DNA of 20,065 bases from a virus. The notes below the pieces were generated by a model. That model was not told where the DNA came from. It searched no databases and saw only the letters and a program-made list of their open reading frames with translations. The first letter of the stretch is position 1; each line of letters begins with the position of its first letter. The stretch spans positions 1-20,065 of IMG/VR virus record IMGVR_UViG_3300007541_000332, one strand, 5' to 3'. Position numbers and translations under genes: made by a program. This document shows, in pieces, positions 12,686-20,065 of this stretch.

Positions 12686-13399
12686 TTAGTTAGTTGGAAC
12701 TGCTATCCAGTTGTCACCCCATACGTTATCACATTCGTAGCCAAGATTGGCGAGCAATTCGTGAGAACTTATGGAAGATTCTTTACAAGTTTTATGATTT
12801 GACTCATAACTAATAACTGGACGATATTTTTCTATTGTAGAAAGTGCGCCTTCAAGAACAAGTGGCTCATAACCTTCAACATCTATCTTTATAAAGTCAC
12901 AACCTGTTAAAGATAAACTATCAACAGTAATCATATAAGCAGGCTCTCCGCCAGACCCAATTTGAATTCCAGCAAGGTTATACATATCTTGACCACCGTA
13001 ACTAACATTCTCGTAACTGTTAAGGCCATCGGTTGAGAACGAATTCATTTCAACAGCCCCAATTTTATTACCGACAGCATTGTTCAAGCAGAGAACGCTT
13101 TTATAACCATTGCTTCTCAAATTCCTAACAAGTAGGCGATACAACATTGTTTGTGGTTCAAAAGCGTATATCTTACATTTAGAATTCAATGATTTGTAAA
13201 TCATCGAATGAGATCCACAGTGAGCACCTATATCAAGAATTACTTTAGATTTTAAAATAAAATCTTTCAAATAGCTTATAACATATTCTTGCTCAAAGAA
13301 CAAATTGTGTTCTTTTTGTTTGACCATTTCTTCGTCATTCTCATAGTAAGCAATCTTGCCATATTCGTTTTCAATATAAATGCACCCCGGCTCAAGCAC
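12686..13399 (-). CDS. FkbM-type SAM-dependent methyltransferase
   Basis: SAM-binding motif I is VILDIGAHCGSHS (53-65), followed by YAFEPQ (78-83) and the family signature DFIKIDVEGYEPLVLEGA (168-185), typical of FkbM O-methyltransferases that modify sugars, polyketides or similar hydroxyls. The length of 237 residues is normal. The start is GTG 13399 with GGTGAAG upstream; it overlaps the polymerase stop by eight bases, so it is co-translated with dnaE. This is unusual company for such an enzyme: it stands between the replicative polymerase and RecA. With two glycosyltransferases elsewhere in the window it may methylate a glycan; that link is inference. Confidence 0.88.
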   Translation of the reverse strand: MLEPGCIYIENEYGKIAYYENDEEMVKQKEHNLFFEQEYVISYLKDFILKSKVILDIGAHCGSHSMIYKSLNSKCKIYAFEPQTMLYRLLVRNLRSNGYKSVLCLNNAVGNKIGAVEMNSFSTDGLNSYENVSYGGQDMYNLAGIQIGSGGEPAYMITVDSLSLTGCDFIKIDVEGYEPLVLEGALSTIEKYRPVISYESNHKTCKESSISSHELLANLGYECDNVWGDNWIAVPTN

Positions 13400-16300
13400 T
13401 TGACTTCACCAGCCCTTTTCTTTCAATATAATTCTCCACTGTTATTAAAGAATTATCATTTTCCAATGTATAAGAATCAAGCCTGACCGCATCGTCCCAG
13501 TCTTTTACATCTTTCAACTTAGCGGCGTGCCAACCAGTCTTCCCAATCAAATGTCTCATCTTAGCATACAACATCGGGAAAACAACAATCTTAATTATCC
13601 TTTCACCGTCCCAAGCATAAAGGTTAGCCATATCCTTGCCTTTAGCGGTAGTAAAAGTCCTCGCACTCAAAATGTAAAGCAGACTTCTCTCAGAGTTAGA
13701 ATCACCAAGACCAGTATCATACAACCATGAATACTCATGTTCTTTGCCTTTAGATCGCAACTTCACAAGATCATACAACTCACTATCTTTATAATCGTAA
13801 GCATCGCAATACATATGCAATGTACGATCACCAATCAAACAATATAGAAAGTCCCTGTTGGCAATTTCAGCATTCCTGTCACAAAATATGCTGACAGATG
13901 AAGATTCATCTTCAATCTCAACTCTCAAATATTTTGGTGTCTTTTTAGTAGATCTAACAACACCTTTAATAATTCTGAGTTCTGAATAGACTTCATGGAA
14001 CCCCTCTATAGATTCAACAAACTCATCCATCTCATTATCGCTATCGGACAAGCCGGAAGCAAAACCAAGAATTGGCAAATAGTATCTTTCATGATCATAG
14101 CCAGAATCATGCCCAACCGATTGGAAAGCGCCGACCTTCTCCAAACTCTCCTTGAGAGGAGCCTTCACATGCCTCTTAGAGCACTTATTAATGAATTCGT
14201 CGTATGATCCGTAGGGGCGATGCTTAAAAATTTCACTAATTGCGCTGTTACCGCATCCGCTTACATTCCTTAAACCAAAACGAATCCCCTTACTATCAAT
14301 AGTGAAATATTCACCAGAAAGATTGACATCAGGTGGCAAAATAGCAATACCTAAACGCTTAGCCTCCATTAGATAAGCAGTAATCTTGCCTTTCTCAGAC
14401 TCGTTGTAAAGCATTGACCACACAAATTCTTTTGGATAGTTGATCTTCAACCACATAGTCTGATATGAGAGCATAGAGTAAGCAACAGCGTGCGACTTAT
14501 TAAACATATACAAAGCCGCAAGTTCAAAATCAGACCAAATCTTCTCAGATTGCTTGCGAGTCAAATACTCGTTATTACAGAACTTCTCCCTGTACTCATC
14601 AAAGCCAGCCGCATCACGCTTCTTACCAATAATCTTACGTAACTTGTCAGCCTCAGACCAAGAGAAACCTGCCAGAACAACAGCCATCTGCATCAACTGC
14701 TCCTGAAAGATAACCGTTCCATAAGTCTCTTCAAGAATATCTTTTACAACCTCATGAGGATACTTAGGAGTCGCATCACCCTTCTTACAATCAATATACG
14801 CTTGACCCTGAGAAAGAAGAGCGCCCGGACGTACTAATGCATTAGAAACAACCAGATCATTAAAATCATCAATCCCCATACGATCAATAAGATTCCTGTA
14901 AGCAGCGGCATCAGCCTGAAACACACCCACAGTATTACCTTCATTAAAATTCTGAAAAACCGCAGGATCATCAAGGCTAAGCGACGCATCAGTAACATCA
15001 ACACCGTAAATCTCCTTAATCTTAGAAATACAATCCTTAATAACTGAGACCGTCTTTAACCCAAGAATATCAACCTTGATAAGACCAACAGACTCAGCAT
15101 CCTCCATATCAAAAGAAGTCACAATCGACCTATCACTACCAGAAGAACCCTTGCGAGTCTCCACAGGACAAATATCAGTCAATGGGACAGACGAAACAAC
15201 CATACCAGCCGCATGAATACCAGTATTCCTAACCCTACCCTCTAGCTTCTGAGCAATAGGCAAAATATCAGGATACTTCTTAATAAACGTCTTGCCTTTA
15301 TCAGTAGACTGCAACTCTTCTAATGTCTCAAAAAACGGAGTAACACTATTTGTCTCATCAAAAGGAACCTGAAAAACCCGTGAAACATCTTTAATGACAG
15401 ACTTAGGTTTAAACACACCATACGTCGCAATAGCCGCAACATTCTCAGCACCCCAACGATCAGACAAATACTCCTTCACACGATCACGTTGCTTATCCTC
15501 AAAGTCCAAATCAATATCAGGATAATCATTACGATCAGGATTAATAAACCTAGCAAACAACAAATCGTACTTAATAGGGTCAACCTTAGAAATATCCAAC
15601 ACAAAAGCAATAAGGCTACCACCAACAGAACCACGACCAGTACCACGACCAACATCATTCATGTCAGCCCACTTAACCAAATCCCAAACCATCAAAAAAT
15701 AGTCAGAGAACCCAAGACCCTTAATAATCTCCAACTCAGAATCAAGACGCTCACGATACACATCATCAACAAGCCCCTTATCCAAAAGCGCAAACTCACA
15801 CACCTCACGCAAATAGTCATCAGAATCCAAAGACTTTATGTACTTAGGCAACAAGTTCTTACGTTTCTCAATACGAGCAGAACACTTCTCAGCAACCTCA
15901 ACCGTGTTCTCCAAAAACTCAGAACTATCATAACCCTTCTCCCTAAACCAAGACAAAACCTCATCAGCAGGAGCAACATAAGGATTAATCTCATCAAACC
16001 GTAAAAAGCGATCAGGATACATCTGATTCAACTTATCAGTAACATTACCAGTACAATGAGCATTTTCCCTAGCATGGCGAGCCTGACCAGCATTCAAAGA
16101 AGGATACTGCGACACCATCAACAACACTTCCTCATCATGAGCATCATGAGCAGTAGGAAAATGACAATCAGCAGTAGCAACAACCTTCTTACCGAACGAC
16201 GACGCTAAATCAATCAACCCATCATTCAACGACTTAGGATTCCAAGCCTGAACCTCATAATAAAAATCGTCACCAAAGATCTTAATAAACCGCTCAGACA

Positions 16301-16769
16301 ACCTCTCAGCCTCAGCATGATCACCACGCTCAATCGCCTTAGAAATCGCACCACCCATACACCCCGACAACGCAATCACATCGCCATCAACAAGACTATC
16401 CAACAACTCAAAATCCATACGAGGCTTATAATAAAAATTATCCTTCCAGCCCACCTGATTCGCCTTAAACAACTTCTGCAAACCATCATTATTCTTAGCC
16501 AACAAAATCAAATGAAACCGCTCATACTTAGAATCAGAATCAGACTCAATAGACGGCACAAAATACGCCTCAATACCAAACAACGGACGCACACCAGAAC
16601 GATCACACGCATCCTGAAACTTTAACACACCACCCATAGTCCCATGATCAGTAATAGCCGCCGCAAACTGACCATTAGAAGAAGCAATACGAGCAATATC
16701 CTCAGGACGAGACATACCATCCAACAAAGAATACTCCGAATGGCAATGCAAATGAACAAAATCAGTCAT
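13392..16769 (-). CDS. dnaE: DNA polymerase III alpha subunit (DnaE type)
   Basis: Replicative C-family polymerase of 1125 residues, close to the usual DnaE length (about 1160). The PHP domain opens with HLHCHSEYSLLDG (7-19), ITDHGTMGG (39-47), E67, H86 and DCH (201-203), so metal ligands look intact. The palm has GRGTGRGSVGG (374-384), PDIDLDF (417-423, D418/D420) and KVDILG (D567). FSWSEADKLRKIIGKK is the conserved fingers motif. An OB-like region follows around 960-1000. No clear clamp-binding pentapeptide was noticed. ATG 16769 has GAGGGAGA seven bases upstream. The first third of the gene is unusually poor in A and C on its coding strand compared with the rest. Confidence 0.97.
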   Translation of the reverse strand: MTDFVHLHCHSEYSLLDGMSRPEDIARIASSNGQFAAAITDHGTMGGVLKFQDACDRSGVRPLFGIEAYFVPSIESDSDSKYERFHLILLAKNNDGLQKLFKANQVGWKDNFYYKPRMDFELLDSLVDGDVIALSGCMGGAISKAIERGDHAEAERLSERFIKIFGDDFYYEVQAWNPKSLNDGLIDLASSFGKKVVATADCHFPTAHDAHDEEVLLMVSQYPSLNAGQARHARENAHCTGNVTDKLNQMYPDRFLRFDEINPYVAPADEVLSWFREKGYDSSEFLENTVEVAEKCSARIEKRKNLLPKYIKSLDSDDYLREVCEFALLDKGLVDDVYRERLDSELEIIKGLGFSDYFLMVWDLVKWADMNDVGRGTGRGSVGGSLIAFVLDISKVDPIKYDLLFARFINPDRNDYPDIDLDFEDKQRDRVKEYLSDRWGAENVAAIATYGVFKPKSVIKDVSRVFQVPFDETNSVTPFFETLEELQSTDKGKTFIKKYPDILPIAQKLEGRVRNTGIHAAGMVVSSVPLTDICPVETRKGSSGSDRSIVTSFDMEDAESVGLIKVDILGLKTVSVIKDCISKIKEIYGVDVTDASLSLDDPAVFQNFNEGNTVGVFQADAAAYRNLIDRMGIDDFNDLVVSNALVRPGALLSQGQAYIDCKKGDATPKYPHEVVKDILEETYGTVIFQEQLMQMAVVLAGFSWSEADKLRKIIGKKRDAAGFDEYREKFCNNEYLTRKQSEKIWSDFELAALYMFNKSHAVAYSMLSYQTMWLKINYPKEFVWSMLYNESEKGKITAYLMEAKRLGIAILPPDVNLSGEYFTIDSKGIRFGLRNVSGCGNSAISEIFKHRPYGSYDEFINKCSKRHVKAPLKESLEKVGAFQSVGHDSGYDHERYYLPILGFASGLSDSDNEMDEFVESIEGFHEVYSELRIIKGVVRSTKKTPKYLRVEIEDESSSVSIFCDRNAEIANRDFLYCLIGDRTLHMYCDAYDYKDSELYDLVKLRSKGKEHEYSWLYDTGLGDSNSERSLLYILSARTFTTAKGKDMANLYAWDGERIIKIVVFPMLYAKMRHLIGKTGWHAAKLKDVKDWDDAVRLDSYTLENDNSLITVENYIERKGLVKSSA

Positions 16770-16920
16770 TTGGGATCTCCCTCACACACGCAAAAAGCAA
16801 AACAGCCCAAGCAATACCAACCTTCCAATTCCACAAAAACATAAAAACAATAGGCGACAAAAACAAGAACGTCGCCCAACCCGGCAACAACATATACTTC
16901 CTATCAGACGACCTAGGCAT
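16762..16920 (-). CDS. Small membrane protein (52 aa)
   Basis: Short polar N-terminus, then two hydrophobic stretches (about 10-30 and 34-46) separated by Asn-Trp-Lys, consistent with one or two membrane spans. ATG 16920 has GGAGG nine bases upstream and overlaps the nucleotidase gene by eight bases; the 3' end overlaps dnaE by eight bases. A holin is conceivable from size, but no lysis genes accompany it. The function is unknown. Confidence 0.7.
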   Translation of the reverse strand: MPRSSDRKYMLLPGWATFLFLSPIVFMFLWNWKVGIAWAVLLFACVREIPND

Positions 16921-17437
16921 CAACAACAACCTCCAACAAAGAACCAACAGAAGGAAAATCCTCCCAGAACTCAGAATTATACCAAGCCCTCATCAACAAA
17001 CAATCAACACCAGCATCCCTCAAAGCACGCACCTCATACGGATTATCCTCAACCATGACATCAGCCTTCAACTTAATAGCAAGATCAGACTTAGAACCCA
17101 TATCCGCAAAAAACAAATCAGAATACTGCACACCCCACATATCCAACCACGGCCTAGCCCAACGCCTAGCCGAATCAGAATAACGAGCAGTCACAAAAAA
17201 CACATCATGACCAACAGACCACCAATCATTCACCGCATACCAAGAATCAACAAACGGCTTCAAATTCTTCCAAAACACCGGAGAACCAAAAATCTCCCGA
17301 GTCAAATCATCCTCAAAAACACTCACAACCCAATGAGCATAATCAAAATCAGACAACCCACGAACATCTAGTTCTCTATTAATTCCGGCCACAAGATCGG
17401 TGACAACACCATCAAGATCAAGACAAATAGTAGCCAT
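16913..17437 (-). CDS. HAD-family 5'(3')-nucleotidase-like phosphatase
   Basis: HAD motif I is DLDGVVTD (7-14, nucleophile D7 and acid/base D9), motif II is FVTARY (81-86), a Lys in the motif III region follows (K116 or K124), and motif IV is VEDNP (129-133). The small insert after motif I and the overall size of 174 residues fit 5'(3')-deoxyribonucleotidase-like proteins that remove phosphate from nucleoside monophosphates. ATG 17437 has GGAAAGG at five bases; an in-frame TTG 15 codons earlier would read through a hairpin and is rejected. A role in nucleotide-pool control during replication is inferred from its position beside polymerase and SSB genes. Confidence 0.82.
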   Translation of the reverse strand: MATICLDLDGVVTDLVAGINRELDVRGLSDFDYAHWVVSVFEDDLTREIFGSPVFWKNLKPFVDSWYAVNDWWSVGHDVFFVTARYSDSARRWARPWLDMWGVQYSDLFFADMGSKSDLAIKLKADVMVEDNPYEVRALRDAGVDCLLMRAWYNSEFWEDFPSVGSLLEVVVDA

Positions 17438-17456
17438 AACAACCTTTCCGTTGGAG

Positions 17457-17478
17457 GTGGGGGGATTGCTCCCCCCAC
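17457..17478 (-). promoter_or_regulatory. GC-rich hairpin between SSB and nucleotidase genes
   Basis: GTGGGGGG and CCCCCCAC form a perfect 8-base stem with a 6-base loop. It starts 25 bases after the SSB stop and ends 19 bases before ATG 17437. No T-tract follows, so it is not a standard intrinsic terminator. A processing site, an mRNA end protector, or a partial attenuator between the genes are options. Confidence 0.7.
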
Positions 17479-17503
17479 ACAACCAACAATCGCACCGTCG
17501 AGA

Positions 17504-18148
17504 TTACCAACTGTCGTTATTAAGATCGCCAGTAGTCAAATACTGCTTCTGCTTCTCATAACCGAGAACCATATACACATTGTCCAACTGGTGCATAGTA
17601 AGGCCAGCGATGCTAGGATCTGGATCACTCTGACCGAGAGGGATAAGGCTATAATTAGTGTCCTGAGCGCCAGAACCAGTACGGCCATACTTAAAAGTCT
17701 GATTCATAATCGAACCAAATTCCTTAGCGTACTCCATCAACATAAGACCAACATGGCGCTGATTGAAAGTAGTATCAAGGATACGAGGTTCCCATGTACC
17801 ATCAATCTCAACCGCAATGTTAATCAAAAGGTGAGGCTTAGGCTTCCAACGACCATCCTGAGCAATTTGCTCTGTAGCCCAACAGCGATAACCATGCTCT
17901 GCTGACTGGGCGGTCGAAGCACAACGCCACTTCCAGTTAATCGGTGAAGTAACAACCGGAACAATAATTCCAGTACCGGCTTCTTCATCGTAATTTTTTG
18001 AATCTTCAGTTAGTTCCTGACGGAATCTAATCTTATATGTATCACCTGACTGAAGGTTAAAGAACTTCTTTGCACCTCCAGCAGAACTCCCAGACTTAGG
18101 GATGTTCTTCTCAATATCTTTTAATGTTTTAATGCTTGAAAATGTCAT
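17504..18148 (-). CDS. Putative single-stranded DNA-binding protein
   Basis: A 214-residue protein between the primase and polymerase genes. The N-terminus is a short Ser/Gly-rich tail, then a beta-rich domain (about 35-125) typical of an OB fold. C76-x8-H85-x3-C89 within WKWRCASTAQSAEHGYRCWA could hold a metal, reminiscent of the zinc subdomain in T4 gp32 but with one ligand fewer visible. The C-terminus ends DLNNDSW, an acidic/aromatic tip like those SSBs use to contact partners. ATG 18148 overlaps the primase stop as ATGA. The assignment is from position and architecture; no signature motif proves it. Confidence 0.65.
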   Translation of the reverse strand: MTFSSIKTLKDIEKNIPKSGSSAGGAKKFFNLQSGDTYKIRFRQELTEDSKNYDEEAGTGIIVPVVTSPINWKWRCASTAQSAEHGYRCWATEQIAQDGRWKPKPHLLINIAVEIDGTWEPRILDTTFNQRHVGLMLMEYAKEFGSIMNQTFKYGRTGSGAQDTNYSLIPLGQSDPDPSIAGLTMHQLDNVYMVLGYEKQKQYLTTGDLNNDSW

Positions 18149-19095
18149 TTATAATCTCCTGTAAATAATTGCTTGCTTTCAAGGGCTTGCTTAATTTGTG
18201 TTTCTGTCATGTCGCCGGGATCTTTAAGACCATCAGGTATTTTGACGGTAAACATCTCTTTGCCACGACATTCATCAAGTATAGCACGCCTCATCTCCTC
18301 ACCAGCGTCATCTTTGTCAGAAAATACTGAGATCGAATCAAAGTATTTTTTGATCATCTTGACTTGATTAAGAGATATCTTTGCACCAAGGGTAGCAACA
18401 ACGTTGTGGTACCCAGCCTGTGCTATCTTAACAGCATCCAAACTACCTTCGCATATAATAACACTATCATATGCTTTAGCGTTTTGAATGTTGAAAAGAA
18501 CTTCGGCCCTCTTGAAACCTTTATTATAAAGGTAGCGAGGTTCCTGCCAATCGTGAATTGCTCTACCAATTAGGCCCACAAGTTTATATTGAGGATCACG
18601 AACAGGTATAACAACCCTATCCTTAGTTTTAGAATAACCTATCTCAAAGTGCTCTAGCATCGACAAAGTGAAGCCACGATCAACGAGAGTGCTAAGGTGC
18701 TCTACATCATCAGAATCGTAATCAATCTGAACATTGTCAACTGACAACTCTTCTTCTTTGCGAAAAGCAAGAGCCATATCAAGTTCACGTTGAAGATTGA
18801 TAGGATCAAGAATCCATTCACGACCATACGCTTTGCCAGTCATATGTTTATATAACTGTCTAAAATTACCCTTCTTGCCACAAGATGGGTTAAAGCATTG
18901 CCATAAACCTGTCTTTATATTTATATAGCAAGCAGGACTATTATGATTGTCGTGAAAAGGACAGTAGATAGCAACCTCAGTACCAGACTGATTATGAATC
19001 TCTACCCCTTGGCCATTGAGCAGATCTAAAACCGCTTTTTCAATATTACCTGTAGAAGTGAATTTGGAATTCAAAGATTTCTCTCTTTGGATCAT
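18145..19095 (-). CDS. DnaG-type DNA primase
   Basis: Synthesises RNA primers for replication. The N-terminal CHC2 zinc finger has C45, H48 (YCPFHDNHNSP), C67 and C72 (WQCFNPSCGKKGN). The TOPRIM domain follows, with IICEGSLDA (E216) and the acidic pair SDKDDAG (D260, D262). At 316 residues it lacks the C-terminal helicase-binding domain of bacterial DnaG (about 600 residues). ATG 19095 has only a weak ribosome binding site; the gene overlaps the upstream 68-residue gene by 50 bases, and a TTG seven codons in is a possible alternative start. It sits next to the DnaB-type helicase and SSB genes. Confidence 0.93.
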   Translation of the reverse strand: MIQREKSLNSKFTSTGNIEKAVLDLLNGQGVEIHNQSGTEVAIYCPFHDNHNSPACYINIKTGLWQCFNPSCGKKGNFRQLYKHMTGKAYGREWILDPINLQRELDMALAFRKEEELSVDNVQIDYDSDDVEHLSTLVDRGFTLSMLEHFEIGYSKTKDRVVIPVRDPQYKLVGLIGRAIHDWQEPRYLYNKGFKRAEVLFNIQNAKAYDSVIICEGSLDAVKIAQAGYHNVVATLGAKISLNQVKMIKKYFDSISVFSDKDDAGEEMRRAILDECRGKEMFTVKIPDGLKDPGDMTETQIKQALESKQLFTGDYK

Positions 19096-19249
19096 AATCT
19101 GTTATCAGAGAAGTGTCAGAGAACTTACCGTGCTTACTTTGCACTTCATCCTCAACCCATGCTCTTAGTCTGATAATTGTCTCGATATCAACAGCCTCGC
19201 CTTTCTCAATGTGAAAGCAAGATTTCTTATTAATACCTTCCTTCATCAT
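19046..19249 (-). CDS. Hypothetical protein between helicase and primase (68 aa)
   Basis: A 68-residue charged protein, helical in the middle (about 18-34) and strand-forming at the end (FEFQIHF). ATG 19249 is chosen because it overlaps the helicase stop in the arrangement ATGATGA; an upstream in-frame ATG at 19294 would overlap the helicase gene by 49 bases without a ribosome binding site. It extends 50 bases into the primase gene. Its conserved-looking placement suggests an adaptor in the helicase-primase unit, but no motif supports a specific role. Confidence 0.65.
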   Translation of the reverse strand: MMKEGINKKSCFHIEKGEAVDIETIIRLRAWVEDEVQSKHGKFSDTSLITDYDPKREIFEFQIHFYR

Positions 19250-20065
19250 CCTACGTCCCATTCTTCTTTCCAATCTCCTGTTTCTAGATTCCATCTTAAG
19301 TAAAACCCAAAGTGAGTTGCCCTTCTGACTTTTCTAGACACCACCTGAAACTGATCTGAATTAAACTCACGGTGAATTGCTAGCACTAAGTCAGCGTCAT
19401 AAGCCAACTGTTTAGACCAAGCAACCTCTTCTAGTTCAGGCGGTCTGTCCCCATGACCATCAGCCATAGTCACTGCCGCAACGTCAATGATTGGAACATT
19501 GTTCTTTACGGCAATCCTTTTAAACGCCTTCGACAAATTCTTAGCCTTCTCGGTCTCATTTCTGGCACCGGTAGCATCATCAAACAAACCATGATAGTCA
19601 AGAATAACCATATCCGGTTGATACTGATCAATTTTAGCCTGTACCATATTCTGATCGGCTGTCTCTAAGCCCTCAGAGGTAATCAAATAAATAGGTTGCT
19701 TCCCAGAGAAGGTTCTTTCAGCCCATGATTCATATGTATCAACAATGTCAGGATTCGCTTTTATCAGATCGGTATTGGTAAAGTGACCTTCGCCATTATT
19801 GAGAAGAGTGTCAAGACGCTGACCCTCTTGCTTCTTATTCATCTCAAGAGAGATAATCATTGGCCGATATCCAGCCTTCCATGCGTTAACTGCAAATAGT
19901 CTTGCAATAAACGATTTACCAACACCTGTCCAACCTAAAAGAACAATAAAGTCACCTTCTTGCCATCCACCAAAGGTTTTATCAATAACATCAATACCGC
20001 TAGGGATACCAACATATTGCTTATCGGGATTTAGTGATCGCTCTTTAAGATCATCATACCGATCA
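19246..20065 (-). CDS. DnaB-type replicative helicase, 5' end outside window
   Basis: The last 272 codons are visible; the gene continues beyond the right edge. The RecA-like C-terminal domain shows a lead-in PSGIDVIDKTFGG, Walker A GWTGVGKS (residues 44-51 of the visible part), then PMIISLEM as in DnaB, and Walker B DMVILDYHGLFD (about residues 148-159). The segment RNETEKAKNLSKAFKRIA resembles the region after Walker B that leads to the DNA-binding loop. The N-terminal domain and any linker are outside, so a full-length hexameric helicase is likely but not proven. It heads the helicase-primase-SSB-polymerase order. Confidence 0.93.
   Translation of the reverse strand, partial: DRYDDLKERSLNPDKQYVGIPSGIDVIDKTFGGWQEGDFIVLLGWTGVGKSFIARLFAVNAWKAGYRPMIISLEMNKKQEGQRLDTLLNNGEGHFTNTDLIKANPDIVDTYESWAERTFSGKQPIYLITSEGLETADQNMVQAKIDQYQPDMVILDYHGLFDDATGARNETEKAKNLSKAFKRIAVKNNVPIIDVAAVTMADGHGDRPPELEEVAWSKQLAYDADLVLAIHREFNSDQFQVVSRKVRRATHFGFYLRWNLETGDWKEEWDVG

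Noticed and set aside
15489-16004. Plus-strand ORF of 171 codons
   Set aside because: Low-complexity Ile/Asn/Thr-rich translation opposite well-supported dnaE motifs; it results from the A/C-rich composition of that strand.
16762-16920. Small membrane protein as a holin
   Set aside because: Only size and hydrophobicity agree; no endolysin or other lysis gene is near, and it is embedded in the replication operon.
16913-17482. Longer nucleotidase start at a TTG codon
   Set aside because: The extension would translate through the GC hairpin and adds a non-conserved segment; ATG 17437 has a clear GGAAAGG site directly before the HAD motif.
1-20065. tRNA genes, integrase, insertion sequences or attachment sites
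   Set aside because: Non-coding gaps are too short or lack cloverleaf-like sequence, and no recombinase or transposase motif was found in any convincing ORF.

Overview
This window looks like part of a tailed double-stranded DNA phage genome (Caudoviricetes). Every convincing gene is on the minus strand, so transcription runs from high to low coordinates. Coding density is very high. Neighbouring genes mostly overlap by 1-50 bases, often as ATGA, GTGA or TTGA stop/start overlaps, and many starts have AAGGAG-type ribosome binding sites. GC content, judged by eye, is around 40%. An actinobacterial host is a tentative guess. It rests on small Cys-rich proteins that resemble actinophage proteins I remember, and on one textbook leaderless promoter. 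No tRNA, rRNA, CRISPR array, integrase or transposase was seen.

Layout in order of transcription. (1) 20065-16762, replication: a DnaB-type helicase (5' part outside the window), a small unknown gene, a DnaG-type primase, a putative ssDNA-binding protein, a strong GC hairpin, a HAD-family nucleotidase and a small membrane protein. (2) 16769-13392: a complete DnaE-type DNA polymerase III alpha subunit with an intact-looking PHP domain. (3) 13399-8844, recombination and repair, headed by an FkbM-type methyltransferase: a RecA-like recombinase, a small PD-(D/E)XK-like nuclease candidate, three small unknown proteins, a Cas4-like exonuclease, a double zinc-knuckle protein, a RuvC-like resolvase and an HTH protein. 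(4) 8847-3796: a YkgJ-type Cys-cluster protein, a 42-codon ORF, a GT4-type glycosyltransferase, the small (probable) and large terminase subunits, a coiled-coil protein and a 120-residue unknown protein, closed by a strong intrinsic terminator. (5) 3729-2902: a GT-A glycosyltransferase that appears to be expressed from its own leaderless promoter. (6) 2901-2485: the only long non-coding region. It holds six evenly spaced TTAACGTTAA-type repeats, an AT-rich segment, and palindromes overlapping a candidate promoter. (7) 2484-1: ten small genes, several encoding Cys pairs, of the kind usually found in early or host-takeover blocks.

The parts fit together as a self-contained replisome (helicase, primase, SSB, polymerase), a recombination set (RecA, Cas4, RuvC, small nuclease) that could process and resolve replicating DNA, and the packaging motor. 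Two glycosyltransferases and a sugar-type O-methyltransferase are spread among these modules and suggest that something, perhaps a virion protein or host glycan, is decorated. The most interesting unexplained signals are the iteron-like cluster at 2529-2856, a pair of covarying RNA hairpins upstream of the large terminase and the 120-residue protein, and the GC hairpin between the SSB and nucleotidase genes.
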